This document shows positions 47,001 through 55,540 of a stretch of DNA of 64,000 nucleotides, in pieces. This DNA comes from Macrocystis pyrifera (taxonomy: Eukaryota > Sar > Phaeophyceae > Laminariales > Laminariaceae), in assembly GCA_031763025.1 (NCBI GenBank), contig JASSKH010000021.1:3162001-3226000 (forward strand). Direction: 5' to 3'. Under the pieces are notes generated by a model that searched no databases, was not told the origin of the DNA, and worked only from the letters and a program-made list of their open reading frames with translations. Numbering within the stretch: the first letter of the stretch is position 1; each line of letters opens with the position of its first letter. The translations under genes were made by a program, and so were the position numbers.

Positions 47001-47976
47001 CAACCGTTTCGGTGGTGGCGACGTGGTGGAGGTGGCACCTCTTTCTCAACAGCATTTATGACAGTTGTGGTGAAAAACTCAACCATGCCAGACGTGTTAC
47101 GAGGCTGGGTAGGTTGGTTAAGAGTGGAAACGACCCTCTCGACTATTCGGTGTCGACGCTCTCCATCGGATAAGAAAAGCTGCCTGTCGAATTCTCGGCG
47201 TTTTGGGGGTTTCAGCAATCTTCGGTTAGACGAAAAGTGACCACTAAGTCGGGCCTTGATGTACACGATGTTATGGTCTGAATCAGCCTTACCAGGTGGT
47301 GGGGGCTGTGGGACGACTGTAACATTATGTACTCTAGGTCGGTGGACTTGACGAGTTAGGATGTAGTCGATTCGCTTACGATCATTCAGGCTGGTGCCGT
47401 TGTATGTATGCGATATTCCGCCCTTGCGCGTGCTGAAAAATGTGTTGGTGAGCGCTAGCTTGCAACTGGTAGCGAACGACAAAAGCCGTTTGCCGTTATC
47501 ACTACGAACATCTCGTCCGTATGCTCCGAGCACCCTACATTCATCATCACCGCACCCTTCTATCCTCCCCCCAGTTCGCCCATTGGCATCTATAAGCACA
47601 AACAAACACTCTTTAGCAGGAATCTGCTTAACCAGGTCCTCCAACTTTCGCCAGAACATGCCTTTCTGCTTGGAGTCTTTGGTACAATCAGTTGGGGCGT
47701 ACGCAACGACGAAATTAACCGCATCGCACCGACCGTCCAACTCAAAGCGCATAGACATAAGTCGTTCGTCAATAAACTGCTGAGTGAACTTAGACGTACG
47801 GCATATTGAGTCTTTTACTGCTAAACCTACCCCATACAACCCTTGTCTCGCTGCTGTTTTTTCCTGACCTGAACAAAAAACTTGGTATCCAGCTGCACGA
47901 AATCTCGTGTTGCCGGACCGTCGGGTTTCCTGCAGACCAATGAGGTCACAACCGAGTTGCCGTCCTTTCGCAATAA
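44072..47976 (-). mobile_element. LINE copy e: 5'-truncated, nearly intact ORF, minus strand
   Basis: 3' end next to a (TG)n tract (44072-44089), a different tail from copy f, and a diverged 3' UTR (CACTAGGTGCGGCCGACACA). The ORF reads 47839-46139 (endonuclease to mid RT), then a TAG in place of an Arg codon (GRQ-stop-KIPLY at 46139), then the same frame 46123-45371 ([34 protein letters not shown]). A one-base insertion near 45373 follows, then 45366-44668 to the normal C-terminus. Only two disabling lesions are visible. Similarity continues upstream of 47839 and stops at the SINE at 47977. Confidence 0.9.
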
Positions 47977-48294
47977 TTTTTTTTTTTCATCACTTTTACT
48001 TTCCAGCCCACTCGTAGGAGGTTTTACCCTCGACGATCTTCTGGACAAGCCGTGGTCACAGGTGTCGTCCCTTCTCCCCCCCGGTACGTGCCTTTATTTT
48101 TTATCGCGCATAGGGTTCAGCATTCCCACTGCTCGTCGATTTTCATCGAATGTACAGCTAACTCACGCTCTCGCGCTTTCCGCTAATCAATTTTATGCAA
48201 GAAAAAGTCCCTATGAGCATGCACTCGGTGAGACTCGAACTCACGAAATTGATCTTGATAGGCTCGCGGACCACCTACCAAGCCACCGGGGACG
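47977..48294 (-). mobile_element. tRNA-headed SINE, copy 1
   Basis: On the minus strand it starts GTCCCCGGTGGCTTGGTAGG (A-box-like) and has GTGAG-TTCGAGT-CTCAC (B-box and T-arm) about 50 bp later. It continues through a ~240-bp body (GCGAGAGCGTGAGTTAGCTG, TGGGAATGCTGAACC, GGGACGACACCTGTG) and ends in a short poly(A) (T11 at 47977-47987 on the plus strand). The acceptor stem does not close, so it is not a functional tRNA. It abuts the truncated 5' side of LINE copy e. Confidence 0.65.
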
Positions 48295-48630
48295 ATATAC
48301 ACGCAATTGTATCCATCAATAGCCATCGTCACCCACAATAGACTGCTGGGCGTGTTTTCGCAATGGACTATTCATTGCCTGAACCTGTTATTGTATACCG
48401 TGGAATGATGCATTTCCATGGTCATTCTTAGCTGCCATATTGCCGCCAATAATAGGTTCACGATTGTCTCCAACAATAGCCATCGCCACATACAATCAAT
48501 AGATTGTTGGTGGGGCTCCGAAAAATATGAATATGACTTAATTCATTTCAGTATGGGACATAAACCTCGAGTTAACAAACGGAAAGCTGATAATTTTCTA
48601 GTCAAAGTGGATTGTTTTTAGTATCCCGGC
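48295..48630. other. spacer between the two SINE copies
   Basis: AT-rich sequence with CAATAGCCATCG-like words (near 48329, 48474) related to the minisatellite at 50131-50600. No gene. Confidence 0.5.
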
Positions 48631-48944
48631 GTCCCCGGTGGCTTGGTGGGTGGTCCGCGAGCATATCAAGATCAATTTCGTGGGTGCGCACCGAGTGCAT
48701 GCTGGTGGTAGGGACTTTTTCTTGTACAAAATTGATTAGCGGAAGGCGCGAGAGCGTGAGTTAGCTGTACATTCGAAGAAAATCGACCAGCAGTGGGAAT
48801 GCTGAACCCGATGCGCGACAAAAAAAAAGGCACGTGCCGTGGGGGAAGAGGGACGACACCTATGACCACGACTTGTCCAGAAAATTGCTGAGGGTAACAC
48901 CTCGAGGGTAACACCTCCTACGAGTTAGGCTGAAAAGTGAAAGA
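48631..48944 (+). mobile_element. tRNA-headed SINE, copy 2 (inverted relative to copy 1)
   Basis: Same start (GTCCCCGGTGGCTTGG) and body as copy 1, in opposite orientation 336 bp away. The B-box is mutated (GTGGGTGCGCACCG), and GAGGGTAACACCTC is duplicated near its 3' end. A TACCTGGTA site lies exactly at the end (48945-48953). Confidence 0.65.
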
Positions 48945-49628
48945 TACCTGGTATGATTTTTATTTTCTTTAAAACGAAAGTAAGTGCAGTTAATATCAGA
49001 CAACGAAACCTAGGGGCAACCAATCGAATTTATTTCCGAACTAAAAAAAGCAAAAATAAACATGACCAGCATCCAAATAAAATAAAAAAAAACTCTTACT
49101 TACTTGGTTTCGGTATGGAACAAACAAACCTGAGATGAGAAACGGAAAGCTTGAAAATTACAACATGTAAGGTGGTTTTAGTTTAATTATCCACGATCTA
49201 TCCGAGGTGGATTTTCTAGATAGACTGTTTTTGTAGGACAAAGTAAGGCTGGCTATTAAATCGAATCAATTTCCGAAACTACCGGCGCGCACAACTTCAT
49301 GACAGCAGTCACCAACTTGGTGCGCGGGTTTCTACTATTAGTAATAGCGACGTATAAACTTGTACTTTATAAAATTATATTTACTATATATATATGTATC
49401 TTTAAATCTTTAAATGAGTGTGGAGAGATGTTCCTCGGTTTACATTATTAATACCATGCACTTAAACACAGAACATGACATGCCTGGTACCTCAGAAGAT
49501 GACCTGGCATATATTTGCCAACTCGTTGTGTTTCGAAGGATAAAATCTCGTTCTCATTAGAAAGGCAATTCTCAATTAGGAAAATCGACTGTGTACAACA
49601 ACAGTAACCATCGCCATCCACATTATTT
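48945..49628. other. AT-rich stretch, no gene recognised
   Basis: No coding or RNA feature seen; includes A-rich runs near 49045-49090 and a (TA)n run near 49384-49394. Confidence 0.5.
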
Positions 49629-50050
49629 CTCTTTTTACTTAGTTGATTAAGTGTTCCCCGGGATGCATATTTCCATTTTTCCTTCCCGTTTCTTCCCCTT
49701 GCACGTCTATTTTGGTTCGGGGTATGTGTCTGAGCTTTGGCGTCCCATTTTATTTATTTATTTGGGATTCTTCTCCTTTTCTTTTTCGGTTTGGTTTCTT
49801 CCTTGCTTCTCTTTCTTTATGGTGTTTTTTTGTTGCTGCCGTACCTGTGTATGCTGTGTCGGCCGCACCTAGTGCGAAGGCATGGTATTGCGTAGGCTAT
49901 AAATTTTAAATGCATTACGGTGTGTTATCTCTGTGTCGTAGTCTGTGACCACAGAGCGCGTATCTTTCTAGGGTGAAGAATTAGCACGGACACTGGGCTT
50001 GCTGGATGTCGACGAGTAGAAAAACGGTTTAATGTGAAGAACACACACAA
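49629..50050 (+). mobile_element. LINE 3'-end fragment (copy i), plus strand
   Basis: Matches the 3' UTR of copy e in reverse complement (GGCCGCACCTAGTGCGAAGG, GGCTTGCTGGATGTCGACGA), ends GGTTTAATGTGAAGAA and is followed by (CA)4. Only about 420 bp of the 3' UTR is present. Confidence 0.88.
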
Positions 50051-50130
50051 ATTAGATTATTGGACGTGCTTCCAAAAATAGACTATTGCCTCGCGTATAT
50101 CGCGGGATGAGTGCAAGATATCCTCCAGAT

Positions 50131-50600
50131 GGTTATCGAAGGATAGCTTGTACATTCTATTATGGCCGGCACTGGCCATCGAAAGACATCTCGTACAATC
50201 TATTATAAAATTGTGGCCGGCAATGGCCATCGATAGACATTTGACCGTCTATAGATCTCTCGCACAATCTATTATTGTGGTCGGCAATGTCCGTCGATAG
50301 ATCTCTCCCTCAATGTATTGAGGCCACCAATGGCTATCGATAGACATCTCGCACAATCTATCATGGCCGGCAATGGCCATCGATCGATATCTCGCACATT
50401 CTATTATCATCGTGGCCTGCAATGGCCATCGATGGACAAAGTTCACCATCTATTGTGTTCGGCATTGTCTATTGATCGAAAAATATCCCCAGTCTATTGT
50501 CGCCGACAATATCTATCGATAGACACTTTCCATAATCTATTGTCGCAGACAATATACATCGATATACTCCCCCTTCGTCTATTGTCAAAGCATTAGACTA
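50131..50600. repeat. minisatellite, ~43-60-bp units, about 10 copies
   Basis: Units follow the pattern CGATAGACATCTCGCACAAT, CTATTGTGGCCGGCAATGG, CCAT. Starts are near 50137, 50187, 50230, 50293, 50337, 50380, 50429, 50474, 50517 and 50560. The units become more AT-rich and diverged toward the right end. The GGCCGGCAATGGCCATCGAT region is rich in short palindromes. Confidence 0.85.
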
Positions 50601-50613
50601 TTCTTGTGTCCGT

Positions 50614-51032
50614 TAACACTGGGTTTTAGAACTTGAGAAAATGACAAGTAGTTGAGAAAAAAAACGTCTAAGCGGCTAACTTCTTCAATTCGTAACATAA
50701 TTCAAGTCTGATCGGCTCAAAAACTACGTACTCCTCAACAGCAACCGAATGCACTTCCTTTTAATGAAATCGAACCAGTACAGCCGGAGGTACGGCAAAA
50801 ACAATCGTTTGAAGCGAAAAATGAAATCCGCGGTAAATAGATTGTTTTTGCTGTTACTCCGGCTGTACTGATTCGATTTTATCAAAAGTAAGTGCGTTCG
50901 GTTGCTGTTCAGGAGTACGTAGTTTTTGAGCCGATCAGACTTGAATTATTTTACGGATTGAAGAAGTTAGCCGCTTATTAGATGTTCTCTTTTCTCAACT
51001 ACTTGTCATTCAAGTTATGAAATCCAGTGTTC
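50614..51032. repeat. ~420-bp imperfect palindrome (foldback element)
   Basis: Arms of about 185 bp. The left arm (50614-50798) includes AACACTGG, CTAAGCGGCTAACTTCTTCA, CAAGTCTGATCGGCTCAAAA and CAGTACAGCCGG. The right arm (about 50840-51032) is its reverse complement, ending CCAGTGTT. The loop of ~40 bp is AT-rich. There is no coding capacity, so it is a MITE-like foldback or a potential hairpin-RNA source. Confidence 0.88.
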
Positions 51033-51657
51033 ATTGTCCAGAGTGTGATTGGTCACAGCAATCTGTGCAGCATCATGGTCACACGGCATTTCGTCTGCAC
51101 CACCCCGCATCGAGGTCTCAGGTTTGGTACGGCATGATAACTTCGTGCGGAGAAGGCAGTTCCGCGAGGACGGTCTATAAGCTTTAAAGTGGTCAACGGG
51201 GGAAGGGTGCCAGAGTAAATACTCTTCTTGGCGCCCCGGCCGTGGCGAAACAAACGAAGCATATATTATTTGTCATGACTCTGCAGGTCCAAGTGGAGCC
51301 CGTGGTACCTAGACCCTAAATAAAACAAAACAATTCAGATTTTGGAGGCCATGTGGCACGATTATTCTTTAGGCGCATTCTTTTCTGATCGGATTTTCAT
51401 AAACATACCTGGTAAATTACACCGCTTGCTTGTGGCTCGCATTTTTTACTCGGTTTTGGGATTACCTGATATTGGCTCAAACGGATCAGGTATACCTTAT
51501 TTTGGCGTTTTCCCTATACATAATGAACGGGAGAACATCATCATCGTCATCCTCATTACGTGCAAACGAAGAAGCTAAGCAGCACAAAATACAATGGATG
51601 TGATCTGAAGTTGTGCCATTATTGACTTGATGTGAGTTACAGCGGTATGCAAGGTTG

Positions 51658-52690
51658 ATACCAAGGATTATCACAGTGACTGAGAATCGTGACGGGACGG
51701 GACGGGACAGATTTTACTCGTTTGGCAGTGAAAAAAAATGAAAACGGGACGGTAAAATGAGGACAGAAAAAGTTGGCGGGACGGGACAGCGGGTGCCAAA
51801 TTTCTCGACGGGACGGGACGGTAAAAGTCAACGGGGCTGATTTTCACGACTGGACGGGACGGTAAATGTTTTTCCCCTCGGCGGGACGGGACGGTAAATA
51901 TTTTTTACCTCGGTGGGACGGGACGGTAAATATTTTTTTCCTCGGCCGGACGGGACGGTAAATATTGTTTCCTCGGCGGGACGGGACGGTAAATATTTTT
52001 CCCACGGTCCCGCACACCGCTGGTTCCGCGAAGAGAGCCGTCCCAACGCGGACGTTTCCTTCTCGACCTGCGCAGCCCAAGCCCCGAGAAGTGCTGCCAC
52101 TACACAGGCGACGTCTTCTGATTTCTTCCACCCCTGCCCCGAGCACTGTTGTTGTTGCGTTGCCAGCTCATGGTGGCTGTTATGATGGTTGTGCTTGCGC
52201 TGTGTTGCTCGTGGTTGTGGAGGTGGAGGTGGTGGCGGTGGTGGTGATTCTAGTGCCGCTGCTGGTCGATCGACCCCGCCCGTGAGATAGGCATCCATCC
52301 GTGGCGTCCGTGTCGGTCACACCAAAGATGTTAGGAGACAGCACTTTTGCCCTTGACATACAGCAACTTTGCATTGACATTGACATGCTTTGACTGACAC
52401 CAAACTACTAGGTTTTAAAGTGTGTAATACTCGGCCCTACATCCTTGACAGCGCACGTTTTGCGTCCCGCTTGATGGCATGTCTCCTGAAATCTTTTTGG
52501 GCCACACCAGTACTGGTGTGATCGTGAGTTGAGTGGTCTCTGTGTTGAGTGGTCTCTGTGCTGTTTGTGTGTGGTGGCGAGCCTGCGGCAGCTAGTGCGT
52601 TATGATACTACTCTGCGTTCAGTTGCGAGTGGAAATATGAAGTATGAAGATTTAAAAACAATGAAAAGAAAAAACAACACCACCACTAGT
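51658..52690. repeat. inverted-repeat arm A
   Basis: Starts CCAAGGATTATCACAGTGAC at about 51661 and ends CACCACCACTAG. It is the reverse complement of 53471-54466 over about 1 kb. It contains a GC-rich minisatellite (51849-52010) and a (GGT)n-rich stretch near 52210-52250. Open frames in it are low-complexity by-products. Confidence 0.8.
51849..52010. repeat. GC-rich minisatellite, ~33-bp units (GGCGGGACGGGACGGTAAAT)
   Basis: Five units of GGCGGGACGGGACGGTAAAT plus a T-rich spacer ending CCTC. The mirror array lies at about 54130-54320. Related GGGACGGGACGG tracts lie at both ends of the arms and inside element C. Confidence 0.85.
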
Positions 52691-53470
52691 TACCAAGGCT
52701 TATCACGGTAATTTCGGCGGAACGGTAACGGCGGTAACGGCGGGACGGGACGGGACGGTAAAACCGCCGTCAAAATGGTCCCGCCGTCCCGTCCCGTCCC
52801 GTCCCGCCGACAAAATCCCTGACCGTCGTCGCTTAACCGTCCCGTCCCGCCTATAAAATCTCTCCCGTTGGAAATTCCCGTCCCGTCCCGCCGTGACACA
52901 GAAAAAATACCGTCCCGTCCCGCCGCCGATAAAATCTCTCCCGTAGAAAATTATCGTTCCGTCCCGTCGTGGCACCGCCGCCGGCAGACATAACTTGCCT
53001 CTTCCCGTACAAGAAATATTCATGGTGGTCTGTTCCCACCCATTTCCACCACGAACTACGAAAATAATCAAGAAATTTCGAGTTGTACCAAACTTCAATA
53101 GTAATTCCTATATAAATACATGTGTTATCGTAAGTTGTGCCCAACTCCCATCTATAAATGAAATACGTACCAGGTATAGAATAGTAGTAGGCGTATTACC
53201 CAGCTTGCAAAATTGGGTATCAACTATTCAATTATTAATCAGTCGAACTCACAGATGACGTATTTTCATCGTCTTGCTTATATAATACCTGGTCAGTGGT
53301 TGGTATGATATTGCTGGGCACCACATTTACTTCTGCTAGAAAAAGCTGTGCTGGTGATGTTGATCACCAGCTGGTTGATGATCTGTTTCAAATGAAGGTA
53401 AGTACAAATATTACCGAAAAAGGATGAAAATTACTACCAGGTACTCGTACCAAGTAGTAAGTGTATATAT
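52691..53470 (+). repeat. repeat element C, copy 1
   Basis: Starts CCAAGGCTTATCACGGTAAT and has GGGACGGGACGG tracts for ~300 bp. It then becomes AT-rich (CCCAACTCCCATCTATAAAT, ATTCAATTATTAATCAGTCG, GTATGATATTGCTGGGCACC) and ends near CCAAGTAGTAAG. The second copy, in reverse orientation, is split by LINE copy f (54467-54677 and 59456-60022). This copy has a 7-bp TACCAGG insertion at 53168 that copy 2 lacks. Confidence 0.8.
53168..53176. other. TACCAGGTA footprint-like site, supported by repeat C comparison
   Basis: Repeat C copy 1 reads AAATACGTACCAGGTATAGA; copy 2 (reverse complement near 59525) reads AAATACGTATAGA. Exactly 7 bp is inserted at TA. Confidence 0.85.
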
Positions 53471-54466
53471 ATATACCTGGTGGTGTTGTTTTTTCTTTTC
53501 ATATCTTCATTCTTCATTTCCGCTCGCAACTGAAAGCAGACTATCATATCACAACACCTGCCACAGGCTCGCCACCACACACAAAGAGCACACAGACCAC
53601 GACCACACCAGTACTACTGGTGTGGCCCAAAAAGATTTTAGGAGACACCCCATCAAGCGGGACGCGAAACGTGCGCTGTCAAGGATGTAGGGTCGAGTGT
53701 TACACACTGTCAATGTCAATGCCAAGTTGCTGTCTGTCAAGGGGTGAAAGTGCTCTCCTAACATCTTTGGTGTGACCGTCACGGACGCCATGGATGCCCA
53801 TCTCACGGGCGGGGTCGATCGACCAGCAGCGGCATAGGAATCACCACCGCCGCCGCCACCACCTCCATCTGCACAACCACCAGTAACACAGCGCGAGCAC
53901 TACCATCAGAACAGCCACCATGAGCTGGCAACGCAACCACAGCGCTTGGGGCAGGGGTGGAAGAAATCAGAAGACGTCGCCCGTGTAGTGGCAGCACTTC
54001 TCGGGGCTTGGGCTGCGCGGGTCGAGAAGAAAACATCTGCGTCGGGACGGCTCCCTTCGCAGAACCAGCAGTGTGCGGAAATGTTTCACGTACAACCGTG
54101 CTGACCCTGCGGCGGGAAAGAAGAAAAATATATTTATCGTCCCGCCCGCCGAAGAAAAAGAAAATTACCGTCCCGTCCCGCCGTGGGAAAAAATATTTGC
54201 CGTCTCGTCCCGCCGAGGAAAAAAATATTTACCGTCCCGTCCCGCCGAGGAAAAAAATATTTACCGTCTCGTCCCGCCGAGGGGAAAAATATTTACCGTC
54301 CCGTCCCGCCGTGAAAATCAGCCCCGTTGACTTTTACCGTCCCGTCCCGTCGAGAAGTTCGGCACCCGCTGTCCCGTCCCGTCCCGTCCCGCCAACGTTT
54401 TATGTCCTCATTTTACCGTCCCGTCCCGTCCCGTTACGATTCTCAGTCACTGTGATAAGCCTTGCT
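53471..54466. repeat. inverted-repeat arm A' (reverse complement of A)
   Basis: Runs from GGTGGTGTTGTTTTTTC to GATTCTCAGTCACTGTGATA-AGCCTTG and mirrors arm A, including the CCGTCCCGTCCCGCCGAGG minisatellite. Together A, C and A' form a stem of ~1 kb with a ~780-bp loop. Confidence 0.8.
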
Positions 54467-54677
54467 AGTTACTACTTGGTAGAAATTTTCATTCTTTTTC
54501 GTAGATGGCAATATTTGTACTTACCTTCATTTGAAAGTATATAAAACGAATCATCAACCAGCTGCTGATCAACACCACCAGCACAGCTTTTCCTAGCAGA
54601 AGTAAATGTGGTGCCCAGCAATTTCATATCACTGACCAGGTATTATATAAGCAAGACGATGAAATTACGTGATCTGT
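54467..54677 (-). repeat. repeat element C, copy 2, left part (split by LINE f)
   Basis: Reverse complement of 53255-53460 (ATCAACCAGCTGCTGATCAA, GGTGCCCAGCAATTTCATAT, ATTATATAAGCAAGACGATG). It stops at ATCTGTG, where the LINE begins; the element resumes at 59456. Confidence 0.85.
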
Positions 54678-54987
54678 GTTGTTGTTGTTGTTGTTGTTGT
54701 TTTCTTCACATTAAACGTTCTTTCTACGCGTCGACATCCAGCACAACCAGTGTCCGTGCCGATTCTTCAAACCTAGAGAGATACAGGTTCTGTGGTCACA
54801 AAGCTACGCCACAGAGATACTACGTTGCCACGTATGTAATGCAATGCCATGTCATCATACTGCGTACGACAGGCACGACATACACATTCCATGACTTAGA
54901 AAAACAAAAACGAAACAAAGAGAAAAACAAAAACAAAAACAAAGACAATTCGAAAGAGAAAAGAAACAAAAAAAAAAAACTAAAATA

Positions 54988-54996
54988 TACCTGGTA
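54988..54996. other. TACCTGGTA footprint-like site in LINE f, supported by LINE g
   Basis: LINE f reads AAATATACCTGGTATATGTA; LINE g (reverse complement near 63265) reads AAATATATGTATA. Again the difference is 7 bp at TA. The region is TA-rich, so the alignment is slightly less unique than the other three. Confidence 0.7.
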
Positions 54997-55540
54997 TATG
55001 TATATACTTCAGTATAGCAACAAACCATCGTACCCCCACGTAGGGGACGTGGCAGACACTTGAAAAGAACGAGCTGGAAAAAGAAAAAGAAAAAGAAGAA
55101 AACACCACTAGTCGTCAACAGAGTAAGACTAAGAACCAAGGTAAAATAACAGTCAAACCAAACAAAGCACAAGGCATGCTCCAGGTAGCGGCAGCAGTTT
55201 ATGGTACGAGTAGCACAGCCAGGGTATCCCTGCTGGCCCGCCTGGTACCTTGCTACCCTGTCTGCCACCATCGTCCAGCGTTCGTCAACTATGCCGGGCC
55301 CCTCGGCGTCAGACAGTACGAAACAAGCAGAGCAGGCTCGTCATCCACCCACGCCACACGACTCCTTCAATAAGGCTTATCAATCGGAGAAAGGAAGAAA
55401 TGAAAATCACATAGGGTCACCGCAAAGAAGACAATAAAATGAAATAAAAATAAACAAAAACAACAGGAAGACAAAGGAAGACCACGTTCGAACCAGCTGC
55501 ACCAGTTGGTGGTACGAGTAGTATAGGCATATTCTACTTC

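Noticed and set aside
48225-48294. tRNA gene on the minus strand
   Set aside because: The T-arm and B-box are good, but the acceptor stem does not pair and the sequence continues into a shared repeat body; called a SINE head instead.
53261-53330. TACCTGGTCA near 53287 as another TACCWGG footprint
   Set aside because: Present in both copies of repeat C and lacking the right-hand TA, so it is ancestral sequence, not an insertion.
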